The notes under the pieces were generated by a model. The model was not told the DNA's origin. It searched no databases and saw only the letters and a list, made by a program, of their open reading frames with translations. Both the position numbers and the translations under genes were made by a program. 64,000 nt of DNA from Pontibacter ummariensis (GTDB taxonomy: Bacteria; Bacteroidota; Bacteroidia; Cytophagales; Hymenobacteraceae): the NCBI RefSeq assembly GCF_900188175.1, contig NZ_FZOQ01000012.1, positions 62,001-126,000 of the forward strand. The letters run 5' to 3'. Below, in pieces: positions 1 to 7,273 of this stretch; position 1 is the stretch's first letter; each line of letters begins with the position of its first letter.

Positions 1-221
1 TGGTAGAGCGCTACCGTAAGCCCGGCGAAAAAGACGGATTCCTGTGGTTCTGTGAGAACTGTGGCAACAAGCTTTATGAAGAGTATGCGGATGTTTCCGA
101 TATCGTGGGGCAGCTGCCAGTAATCATGAGCCACTTCTGGGACAGCATAGAGCACCGTACCTGCGACGTGTGCGGAACGGTAATGGAGCCACCAGCCAAA
201 CCTGCTGAAGCCGCTAAATAG
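1..221 (+). CDS. 3-hydroxyanthranilate 3,4-dioxygenase, C-terminal part (cut by window start)
   Basis: The reading frame enters at base 3 and ends at TAG 219-221, so only about 72 C-terminal residues are present. It shows two CxxC pairs, FCENCG near the start and CDVCG near the end, about 40 residues apart. These form the rubredoxin-like second iron site found at the C-terminus of bacterial 3-hydroxyanthranilate dioxygenases. The enzyme opens the ring of 3-hydroxyanthranilate on the way to quinolinate and NAD. Kynureninase and kynurenine 3-monooxygenase follow within 9 kb on the same strand, which supports the call. The catalytic cupin part lies outside the window. The next gene's ATG follows the stop with no gap. 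Confidence 0.82.
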   Translation, partial: VERYRKPGEKDGFLWFCENCGNKLYEEYADVSDIVGQLPVIMSHFWDSIEHRTCDVCGTVMEPPAKPAEAAK

Positions 222-782
222 ATGCCGCAAACAGATGTTTTCCCTAGGCTGGTCACGGAAAGGCTTGAGCTACGGCCTGTTCAGCCAGCAGATGCGACGT
301 TTATTCTGGAGGGGCTGTCGGATGAGCGGGTAACCAGGTACTATGCCGTGCACCACGATTCGCCAGAGGCAGTACAGGAGCAGATGCAGTTTTACGAAGA
401 CTTACTGGCTACCGGCACAGGCATTTGGTGGGCTTTTACACTTAAAGGGGAGGACCGTTTGATTGGAGCCTGTGGCTTTAGCGCCCTGGAGGCAGAGCAT
501 CGGAAAGCAGAGATCGGATTCTGGCTCTTGCCAGACTACTGGGGAAAAGGCTACATCCCGGAAGCCGCACGTGCTGTTATCAGCTATGGCTTTGAACAAT
601 TGGGCCTGAACCGGATTGAAGCGCTTGTGGAGGGAGGAAACGCTGCCTCTGAGAAGGTGCTGCAGAAGCTGGGCTTTACCTGTGAGGGCTGCTTGCGGGA
701 ACGGGAAGTAAAGCAAGGGCACTACATCGACCTGATTTACTACAGCATGCTTAAGCGGGAGTTCACGGCTACGAGAGCCTAA
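222..782 (+). CDS. GNAT-family N-acetyltransferase (RimJ/RimL type)
   Basis: A 186-residue protein with the layout of the RimJ/RimL branch of GNAT acetyltransferases. It has an N-terminal TERLELRP segment, a central acetyl-CoA-binding region (residues ~100-125, GFWLLPDYWGKGYIPEA) and a C-terminal NAASEKVLQKLGF segment. Such enzymes transfer acetyl from acetyl-CoA to N-termini, ribosomal proteins or small amines, and the substrate cannot be read here. The ATG lies directly behind the stop of the dioxygenase, so the two are almost certainly co-transcribed and may be translationally coupled. A role in the kynurenine route is possible but not shown. Confidence 0.85.
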   Translation: MPQTDVFPRLVTERLELRPVQPADATFILEGLSDERVTRYYAVHHDSPEAVQEQMQFYEDLLATGTGIWWAFTLKGEDRLIGACGFSALEAEHRKAEIGFWLLPDYWGKGYIPEAARAVISYGFEQLGLNRIEALVEGGNAASEKVLQKLGFTCEGCLREREVKQGHYIDLIYYSMLKREFTATRA

Positions 783-879
783 GCAGGAAAGGACCATATT
801 ATTTTTATAGAGAAATTATAAGCTAGCCAGCTCAAGCAACATGCTTTTTAGCGCTGATACTAGAGTTTAGAACACAAGA

Positions 880-2154
880 ATGGACTACCAAAATTCACTT
901 GCCTTTGCGCAGGAACAGGACAGGCAGGACCCGCTGCATCATTTTCGGGAGCGCTTTTACTTTCCACAGGTAAACAAGCAGGATGCGATCTACTTCTGTG
1001 GCAACTCCTTAGGCCTTCAGCCCAAATCGGCCCAGATGTACATTGATAACGAGATGTATAAGTGGGCGAACCTGGCGGTGGAAGGTCATTTCAAAGGTGA
1101 GGAGCCCTGGGTGACTTACCATGAGCTATTGGCAGGAGGAGCGGCACGTGTGGTAGGTGCCAAAGAGAGCGAAGTGGTGATTATGAACCAGCTGACGGTA
1201 AACCTGCACCTGATGCTGGTGTCGTTCTACAGGCCGCAAGGCAAGCGCTTTAAGATCATGGTAGAGGGAGGGGCTTTCCCTTCTGACCAGTATGCCTTGG
1301 AAACGCAGACAAAGTTCCACGGCTATAACCCTGACGAGGCGATCATCGAAATTTTCCCGAGGGAAGGCGAGCATACCCTACGCACTGAGGACATTCTCCA
1401 AAGCATACAAGAGCACGGAGAGGAACTTGCTCTGGTGATGATGGGCGGCATCAACTACTACACGGGCCAGGTATTCGACATGGAGGCGATCACCAAGGCC
1501 GGTCACGAAGTAGGGGCTTTAGTAGGCTTTGACTTAGCACATGCGGCTGGTAATGTGCTGCTACGACTGCACGACTGGGATGTGGATTTTGCCGTGTGGT
1601 GTACTTACAAATACCTGAACTCCGGTCCGGGTGGTACCTCTGGGGTATTCGTGCACGAGCGCTTTGGAAAAGACCCATCTGTCCTGCGCTTTGCCGGCTG
1701 GTGGGGGCACAACGCAAAGGAACGCTTCCTGATGGAAAAGGGCTTTAAGCCAATGGAGGGAGCGCCAGGCTGGCAGGTAAGCAACGGTCAGATCTTACCC
1801 ATGGCGGTGCACCGGGCATCACTTGAACTTTTTGACCAGGCGGGGATGGAGAACCTCCGGCAGAAGAGTGAAAGGCTGACGGGATACCTCGAGTACCTGA
1901 TCGATGCAGTGCCTGTCGGGAAAGATGTAATTGAAATGATCACGCCACGCGATCCACAAGCACGCGGTTGTCAGCTGTCCCTACTCGTGAAGCGGAATGC
2001 GCGTCAGTTATTCGACAAGCTGATGGAGTCCGGCATTATCGTAGATTACCGCGAGCCGAACGTTATCAGGGTAGCACCAACGCCGCTGTATAACAGCTAC
2101 GAAGAAGTGTACCGCTTCTCAGAAATTCTGCACGAGTGCCTGGAGGGCTGTTAG
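880..2154 (+). CDS. kynU: Kynureninase
   Basis: A 424-residue PLP enzyme that cleaves kynurenine or 3-hydroxykynurenine to (3-hydroxy)anthranilate and alanine. The N-terminus carries the FCGNSLGLQP motif (residues ~39-48). GFDLAHAAGN (~217-226) holds the PLP-binding Asp, and CTYKYLNSGPGG holds the Schiff-base Lys at 244. The length matches the family (about 410-465). Together with the dioxygenase upstream and the monooxygenase at 7274 it forms the eukaryote-like tryptophan-to-NAD route known in many Bacteroidota. There are 97 bp between it and the GNAT gene, and a hairpin follows its stop. Confidence 0.95.
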   Translation: MDYQNSLAFAQEQDRQDPLHHFRERFYFPQVNKQDAIYFCGNSLGLQPKSAQMYIDNEMYKWANLAVEGHFKGEEPWVTYHELLAGGAARVVGAKESEVVIMNQLTVNLHLMLVSFYRPQGKRFKIMVEGGAFPSDQYALETQTKFHGYNPDEAIIEIFPREGEHTLRTEDILQSIQEHGEELALVMMGGINYYTGQVFDMEAITKAGHEVGALVGFDLAHAAGNVLLRLHDWDVDFAVWCTYKYLNSGPGGTSGVFVHERFGKDPSVLRFAGWWGHNAKERFLMEKGFKPMEGAPGWQVSNGQILPMAVHRASLELFDQAGMENLRQKSERLTGYLEYLIDAVPVGKDVIEMITPRDPQARGCQLSLLVKRNARQLFDKLMESGIIVDYREPNVIRVAPTPLYNSYEEVYRFSEILHECLEGC

Positions 2155-2181
2155 CGAAAAAATAAGTCTCTTTACAAATTA

Positions 2182-2220
2182 CAACAGCGGCTGGTTCTTT
2201 AGTAGAGCCAGCCGCTGTTG
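2182..2220 (+). terminator. Hairpin after kynureninase
   Basis: Perfect 13-bp arms CAACAGCGGCTGG (2182-2194) and CCAGCCGCTGTTG (2208-2220) with a 13-nt loop, 28 nt after the stop. Only a short T-rich tail (CTTTACTATTT) follows, so the strength of termination is uncertain. Confidence 0.7.
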
Positions 2221-2473
2221 CTTTACTATTTATGTTCGTGAAGAAACTGCCAGTAGAGTGTGTCGCTTTCTCACTTCATGGCGAAACATGGTTCTTAGTA
2301 GCAGCAGTTTAAAAAGTACACAAATACTTAGCTTGATGTGGACGCTGCTGCTGCTATCAGGACGGATAAGTGAACAAACTAGTAACAATAAAAATTTATT
2401 GAAATACGATAAATAATGCTAGTTGTTTAGTAATTCGTTCGCTACATTAGCCTTAAGCTTAAAGAAACAGGGT
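2221..2473. other. Non-coding stretch before the DUF2975 gene
   Basis: With the ATG start chosen for the next gene, 319 bases (2155-2473) lie between genes. Apart from the kynureninase hairpin I see only AT-rich sequence (about 2380-2420) that probably holds the promoter of the DUF2975/HTH pair. No clear TAnnTTTG box or other structure was found. Confidence 0.5.
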
Positions 2474-3073
2474 ATGAAAAAGAACAAATTGCTAAATGTT
2501 GCCCTTCAATGCTGCCATGTTATCAGGGTGCTGCTGATCGGCTTTATGATAGCCATTTCCTTTGCGGTGGTTCACAACTGGCTTAGTCCTGAAGTGTATG
2601 ATTTTGTGAAAATAGAAGGGATGGAGCGTGAAGTCAGTATGCATGCCTCTACCACCACCCTTTTTGAATTTAAAGTTTGGGACCACGTAAACAAAGCAGG
2701 GGAAGCTAGTGCCCCTAAGGCTATCCTGTTGAAGGACCTGAGCCTACTTTCCTTTTCTCTGCTCTACCTGCAGACGATGGGACTTCTAACTGTTTGGTTG
2801 CTTATCGTGCAGAGGATAGGAAGTGTTATTCAGTCTGTTCGGGAGTTGCAAACTTTCCGAAACAGGAACAGTAGCTTGTTTAGGCAAATTGGTTGGTATT
2901 GTTTTGCCGCTTTTCTGCTGATGGCTTTTAGGTGGGCGGACACAGACAACGATAGCTTCTTTGGTTTTTACCTTCACTACATGCCTTTAGTCTTCATGTT
3001 GGCTTCCTTTATCCTGTCTGAGATTTTTGAAGAAGGTAGTAGGCTTTACGAAGAAGAGCAACTAACTATATAA
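2474..3073 (+). CDS. DUF2975-family membrane protein
   Basis: A protein of about 199 residues with four hydrophobic segments: after an N-terminal KKNK (VIRVLLIGFMIAISFAVV), LSLLSFSLLYLQTMGLLTVWLL, IGWYCFAAFLLMAF and YMPLVFMLASFILSEIFEEG. This four-helix layout and the C-terminal FILSEIFEEG belong to DUF2975, whose members usually sit next to a small YozG-like HTH regulator, as here. The reading frame is open upstream to a TTG at 2423, but ATG 2474 (MKKNK) is the likelier start because charged residues then directly precede the first helix. Its stop overlaps the next start (TAATG). The function is unknown; a membrane partner that modulates the regulator is an inference. Confidence 0.8.
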   Translation: MKKNKLLNVALQCCHVIRVLLIGFMIAISFAVVHNWLSPEVYDFVKIEGMEREVSMHASTTTLFEFKVWDHVNKAGEASAPKAILLKDLSLLSFSLLYLQTMGLLTVWLLIVQRIGSVIQSVRELQTFRNRNSSLFRQIGWYCFAAFLLMAFRWADTDNDSFFGFYLHYMPLVFMLASFILSEIFEEGSRLYEEEQLTI

Positions 3074-3309
3074 TGGCAATCATAGTAAATTTAGACGTCA
3101 TGCTGGCCCGCAGGAAAATGCCACTAAAGGAGCTATCGGAGCGGGTGGGTATAACCATGGCCAACCTTTCGGTCCTAAAAACGGGCAAAGCCAAGGCTAT
3201 CAGGTTTACGACACTTGATGCCATTTGCAAAGAGCTGGACTGCCAGCCAGGAGACATCCTTGAGTACCAAGCGGACACTGAGTTCCCTTCTAAAAACGCA
3301 ACCCTGTAA
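3073..3309 (+). CDS. Small Cro/C1-type HTH regulator (YozG-like)
   Basis: A 78-residue protein that is essentially one helix-turn-helix domain. It begins MAIIVNLDVMLARRKMPLKEL and continues with the recognition region SERVGITMANLSVLKTGKAKAIRF and TLDAICKELDCQPGDILEY, the standard pattern of the YozG/HTH_26 subfamily. It overlaps the DUF2975 stop by one base, so the pair is translationally coupled. It probably regulates its own operon. Its last codons and stop form one arm of the terminator hairpin of the convergent symporter gene. Confidence 0.9.
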   Translation: MAIIVNLDVMLARRKMPLKELSERVGITMANLSVLKTGKAKAIRFTTLDAICKELDCQPGDILEYQADTEFPSKNATL

Positions 3310-3346
3310 GCATAGCAGGAAGTTTCCTGCTATGCTTACAGGGTTG
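3299..3346 (-). terminator. 23-bp perfect palindromic terminator, inside the HTH gene's 3' end
   Basis: Arms at 3299-3321 and 3324-3346 are fully complementary over 23 bp (outer ends CAACCCTG / CAGGGTTG). In practice a 4-base AGTT loop would form. On the minus strand the hairpin is followed by CGTTTTT, the signature of an intrinsic terminator for the symporter gene that ends at 3374. On the plus strand there is no T tract, so termination of the HTH transcript is less certain. Confidence 0.88.
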
Positions 3347-3373
3347 ATGGTCATGGGTTACTTAAGGCTTTAA

Positions 3374-4765
3374 CTATACCTTAAGCTCTTTATGCTCCTG
3401 CTTAAACTCTCGCATTCGCTTAAAGTAAGCTCTGGCAGCAGCCATAACCTTAGGGGACAGCAGCAAAGCAGAAACCATGGTCGGGATGGCCATCATAGCG
3501 TACATGCCGTCAATTAAAGCAATAACGGCTGTAATGGTGGCAACAGCGCCGAAAATGATCGTCGTTACATAGAAGTAGTTGTAGTAGTGCTTGTACCTGG
3601 CCCCGAACAGGAAGCTGAAGCACTTGGTGCCATAGTAAGAGTAGGAGAAGAGCGAGGTAAAGGCGAAAATCAGCACGCACAATACCAGTATATAACTGCC
3701 AATGCCAGGGATGGCGGTATCAAAGGCTGTGGCCGTCATCGTCACCCCGTTGCCGTCTGAGTTCTGCCAGGCGCCAGTCACAATAATAGCCAGACCGGTC
3801 AGGGTACAAACAATAATCGTGTCGATAAGAGGACCAAGCATGGCAACCAGCCCTTCCCGGATCGGCTCGTCGGTCTTGGCAGCCCCGTGCATCATAGAGG
3901 CCGTTCCGATACCAGCCTCGTTGGAGAAAGCTGCCCGGCGGGCTCCGGCAATAATGATGGCTCCCACGGCTCCGCCCAGTACAGCATCAGCAGAAAAAGC
4001 ATCTTCGAAAATAAGGGCAAAAGCAGCCGGAACAGCTGTATAATTTACGGCCATGATGTAGAAAACAGCCAGCATATACAGCACCACCATGCTCGGCACC
4101 ATTTTACCGGCCACTTGCCCAATGCGTTCTATGCCTCCAAATATCACCAGAGAGGTAATGATTACCAGCACAAACCCAATGATCAGGCTGGGCCAAAAGG
4201 TATTGCCTGCCACCAGGCCATTCGGCACCAGCACGACCTCGAGTATGACCTGCGTGAGTTGGTTGGCCTGGAAGATCGGTAGCGTGCCGAACAGGCCAGC
4301 TACGGCAAAGAACACCGCAAGGGGCTTCCATTTCTTGCCCAGCCCTTCGGTTACCACGTACATGGGGCCGCCCTGGGGGTGCCCCTTGGTGTCTTTGCCA
4401 CGGTACATGATCGCCAGCGAGCAGGTAAAGAACTTAGTGGCCATCCCGACAAAGGCGCTCACCCACATCCAGAACAACACGCCGGGCCCTCCCGTAGCAA
4501 GGGCAACGGCTACACCGCTGATATTACCCATGCCTACTGTGGCTGCTAAAGCGCTCGACAGCGCCTCAAAGTGGTTTATGTCTCCCGGGTCATTTGGGTC
4601 ATCGTATTTACCACGCAGCACGTTTACAGAATGGCCCAAGTGCCGGAAGGGCAGAAAGCCAGAGTAGAACATGAAAAAGAAACCGCCCCCCATGAGTAAA
4701 ATGAGCAGGGGCATGCCCCAGGCGGTGTTGCTAAAGGCAACTAAAAAGTTTTCTATCGCTTCCAA
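3374..4765 (-). CDS. Alanine/glycine:cation symporter (AGCS family)
   Basis: A 463-residue integral membrane protein with 10-11 hydrophobic segments. Family signatures include the early LPFRHLGHSVNVLRGK, GDINHFEALSSALAATVGMGNISGVA (residues ~60-85), GPGVLFWMWVSAFVGMATKF, GHPQGGPMYVV and AAFSNEAGIGTASMMHGAAKT. It imports alanine, glycine or related amino acids with Na+ or H+. The length fits the family (440-490). It is a single gene, divergent from the antiporter at 4892 and convergent with the HTH gene, with which it shares the terminator hairpin. Confidence 0.93.
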   Translation of the reverse strand: MEAIENFLVAFSNTAWGMPLLILLMGGGFFFMFYSGFLPFRHLGHSVNVLRGKYDDPNDPGDINHFEALSSALAATVGMGNISGVAVALATGGPGVLFWMWVSAFVGMATKFFTCSLAIMYRGKDTKGHPQGGPMYVVTEGLGKKWKPLAVFFAVAGLFGTLPIFQANQLTQVILEVVLVPNGLVAGNTFWPSLIIGFVLVIITSLVIFGGIERIGQVAGKMVPSMVVLYMLAVFYIMAVNYTAVPAAFALIFEDAFSADAVLGGAVGAIIIAGARRAAFSNEAGIGTASMMHGAAKTDEPIREGLVAMLGPLIDTIIVCTLTGLAIIVTGAWQNSDGNGVTMTATAFDTAIPGIGSYILVLCVLIFAFTSLFSYSYYGTKCFSFLFGARYKHYYNYFYVTTIIFGAVATITAVIALIDGMYAMMAIPTMVSALLLSPKVMAAARAYFKRMREFKQEHKELKV

Positions 4766-4891
4766 ATCTGATGTGTATCTCTTGTTAAGATTGTAAAGAT
4801 AGGCATGAATGACGAAATACCGTATGAAGTCAGGACTGCCAAAGGAAGGGAGGCCTTACGTTGTATGAACGGCCTTTGCATAAAATAAGCT

Positions 4892-6163
4892 ATGTCTGAA
4901 TACATTGTTTCTATAACGCTGGTCGGATTGGCCGCCCTCTCGATGGCCTGGGTGCCGTCGTTGCTAAAGCGTACGTTCCTGTCGTATCCCATTGTTTACC
5001 TGCTTATCGGGGTAGGGGCTTACATGCTACCGGTAGAGCTGCCGCATCCAGACCCTCTGTGGCAGGAAGACTATGTTGTGCACCTCACAGAGCTGAGCGT
5101 GATCATTTCGCTGATGGGTACCGGCCTGAAACTTCGGAGAAAAGTTAACTGGCAGAACTGGCGTGTGCCCTTGCGGCTGGTAAGCATTACCATGCTGCTT
5201 TGCATCGGGGGCGTAGCCCTGCTAGGCTGGGGCTGGTTGGGCATGGCCCCAGCGGCGGCTATTCTGCTGGGTGCAGTATTAGCGCCAACGGACCCGGTGC
5301 TGGCCGAGCAGGTACAAGTAGGACCACCCAACGAGAAAGAAGAGGACGACGTGCGCTTTTCGCTCACTGCCGAAGCGGGCCTGAATGATGGCACCGCTTT
5401 CCCGTTTACCTGGCTGGCTGTGATCGTGGCCATTGCCTCTGAGGCGACAGACAGCGAATGGATAACGGACTGGGTGCTTCGTGATCTGCTATACCGGATA
5501 GTGGCTGGCGTAGGAGTCGGTTTTCTGGTGGGGCGCGGCCTTGCCTATCTGATCTTTCAGGTGTCCCAAAAAACAAGGTTCCCCAAAGCGCAGGATGGCT
5601 TTCTGGCGCTCTCGGTTACGCTGGTGTCGTATGGGCTTACCGAACTGGTGCATGGCTATGGCTTCATAGCCGTGTTTGTCACGGCCATTACTTTAAGTAG
5701 CTGCGAGCCGGAAGACGAGTATCATGTAGAAATGCATGACTTTATAAACCAGGTAGAGCACATCCTGATGGTGATGTTGTTGCTGCTGTTTGGCGGTAGC
5801 CTGGTGTACGGCTTGCTGAACTATCTGACATGGCAGGGTATAGCAGTTGGCCTGATCTTTTTGTTTATCATCCGCCCGCTGGCTGCCTTAATAGGCATGT
5901 GGGGAGTAAAGATGCCCCTGCGGGAGAAAATGGCCGTTAGCTTCTTTGGGATACGGGGCATTGGCTCTTTCTTCTACCTTTCCTTCGCGCTCGATAAAGT
6001 AGACCTTGTCGAAGCCAACCAGCTGTGGTCAGTAGTAGGCTTTATCGTTATGGTATCCATTATCCTGCACGGCATCACGGCCACCAAGTCTATGAGCTAC
6101 CTGGATTACGTCCGTAGCCGCAGTGGTAAAAAGCAGGTGCCGGGCGTGGTGAAGAAAGGGTGA
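4892..6163 (+). CDS. Na+/H+ antiporter (CPA1/NhaP-type)
   Basis: A 423-residue membrane protein with about 12 helices. Motifs of the cation:proton antiporter 1 family are visible: LGAVLAPTDPVLA (residues ~128-140, with the TDP unwound-helix motif), LTAEAGLNDGTAFPFTWLAV (ND pair at ~165) and FFGIRGIGSFFYL near the C-terminus. It exchanges external protons for internal Na+ or K+ in pH and salt balance. It is divergent from the symporter with a 126-bp gap that must hold both promoters. There is no partner gene. Confidence 0.9.
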   Translation: MSEYIVSITLVGLAALSMAWVPSLLKRTFLSYPIVYLLIGVGAYMLPVELPHPDPLWQEDYVVHLTELSVIISLMGTGLKLRRKVNWQNWRVPLRLVSITMLLCIGGVALLGWGWLGMAPAAAILLGAVLAPTDPVLAEQVQVGPPNEKEEDDVRFSLTAEAGLNDGTAFPFTWLAVIVAIASEATDSEWITDWVLRDLLYRIVAGVGVGFLVGRGLAYLIFQVSQKTRFPKAQDGFLALSVTLVSYGLTELVHGYGFIAVFVTAITLSSCEPEDEYHVEMHDFINQVEHILMVMLLLLFGGSLVYGLLNYLTWQGIAVGLIFLFIIRPLAALIGMWGVKMPLREKMAVSFFGIRGIGSFFYLSFALDKVDLVEANQLWSVVGFIVMVSIILHGITATKSMSYLDYVRSRSGKKQVPGVVKKG

Positions 6164-6612
6164 TTCTGCTACAAGGCTTTTTCTTTCTTTATCGCTACTT
6201 GGTTTTGAACTTCTGCTTACCGCAACCTGAAGCTTTATAAACAAACGCTACAGCTTCTCCAGTCGGTTTTAAGGCAAGATCATCTAAAACCATTTACTAT
6301 CCTGTTATCTCGACCTCTGGGAGAGATCTTTTGGGAATCTCCGATGGTTTTCTCGCTAAGTTCGAAACGGCAAAAAACCGAGATGACACAGTAGATAGTG
6401 ATAACAGAAAAGAGCCGCTTGCTGATTAAAGGAAAAATCTTACTCAATTTTTCGTGAGGCCCCTACCTCAGACACAGAGCGCTGAGACTTGAACAATGAA
6501 AAAGGATTTAAGTGATTCTATAAGATAAGCTAGATACGCAGTTTAGACAAGGTAGCCTTAACCATCCTGTTCCCTGCACTCAATTACATGATTCCAGTAT
6601 TATATTTACACC
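6164..6612. other. 449-bp intergenic region with REP-like element
   Basis: No convincing gene lies here. An imperfect inverted repeat at about 6295-6411 is described as its own feature. The rest shows no hairpin with a T tract and no clear promoter except AT-rich sequence just before 6613. Confidence 0.5.
6295..6411. repeat. Imperfect palindrome resembling a dispersed REP/MITE-like element
   Basis: The left end (ACTATCCTGTTATCTCG, from 6296) and the right end (CGAGATGACACAGTAGATAG, from 6379) are imperfect reverse complements. Between them are GAGAGATCTTTTGGG and ATCTCCGATGGTTTTCTCGC, a wording that resembles short dispersed intergenic elements of Bacteroidota. Only one copy is in the window, so its repeated nature is inferred. 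Confidence 0.4.
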
Positions 6613-7203
6613 ATGTACCCTCCATTAGAACGACTGAACCTTCCGGATGCCGAGGTTTACTATGCCCCACATTTCTTTAGCCCCATAGCAAGTGACCTGT
6701 ACTTTCAGGAGCTAATGCAGGAGGTGAACTGGCGGCAGGAAAGCGTACAACTGTTCGGGAAGCAGGTGCCGATGCCGCGTCTCACCGCCTGGTACGGCGA
6801 CAAAGGGTACTCCTACTCTGGCCTCTATAACAAGCCACAGCCTTGGCTGCCGGTACTGCTAGCACTAAAGGAACAGGTCGAGCAGGCAAGTAAGCAGCCG
6901 TATAACAGCGTGCTCCTGAACCTGTACCGTTCGGGGCAGGACAGCATGGGCTGGCACGCAGACGATGAGCCGGAGCTAGGCGCGCAACCGAGTATAGCCA
7001 GTCTGAGTTTAGGGGGAGATAGGCGGTTTAGCTTCAAGCATCGGAGCCGTAAAGATTTGAAAGCAACAAGCATCACACTGCACCACGGCAGCCTGCTGTT
7101 GATGCAGGGGGCCACGCAACACCATTGGCTGCACCATATCCCCAAGACAAAACACCCCGTACAACCACGCATTAACCTTACCTTTCGCCTGGTGAAAGGG
7201 TAG
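6613..7203 (+). CDS. AlkB-like 2-oxoglutarate/Fe(II) dioxygenase
   Basis: A 196-residue protein of the ALKBH2/3-like AlkB branch, which repairs N-alkylated bases by oxidative demethylation. The iron ligands are His115 and Asp117 in GWHADDEPELG and His174 in WLHHIP. The 2-oxoglutarate-binding arginines are in the RxNLTFR motif (186-192). NLYRSGQDSMGWHAD and SLGGDRRFSFKHR are standard for the family. The length is typical (about 200). It lies 70 bp before kynurenine 3-monooxygenase on the same strand; co-transcription is possible but no functional link is known. Confidence 0.93.
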   Translation: MYPPLERLNLPDAEVYYAPHFFSPIASDLYFQELMQEVNWRQESVQLFGKQVPMPRLTAWYGDKGYSYSGLYNKPQPWLPVLLALKEQVEQASKQPYNSVLLNLYRSGQDSMGWHADDEPELGAQPSIASLSLGGDRRFSFKHRSRKDLKATSITLHHGSLLLMQGATQHHWLHHIPKTKHPVQPRINLTFRLVKG

Positions 7204-7233
7204 CAAATCCTACCAACGCAACCCGGAAAGCCG

Positions 7234-7241
7234 TACCTTTG
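7234..7241 (+). promoter_or_regulatory. Possible -7 box for kynurenine 3-monooxygenase
   Basis: TACCTTTG matches the Bacteroidota -7 consensus TAnnTTTG, 32 bp before the ATG at 7274. No TTG lies at the right distance upstream, so this is tentative. Confidence 0.35.
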
Positions 7242-7273
7242 CCCGAACAGGAGGTTCGGACCTCTGAGAGACT

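Noticed and set aside
2423..2473. Upstream TTG start for the DUF2975 protein
   Set aside because: It would add 17 polar residues before the first helix, while ATG 2474 places Lys residues correctly.
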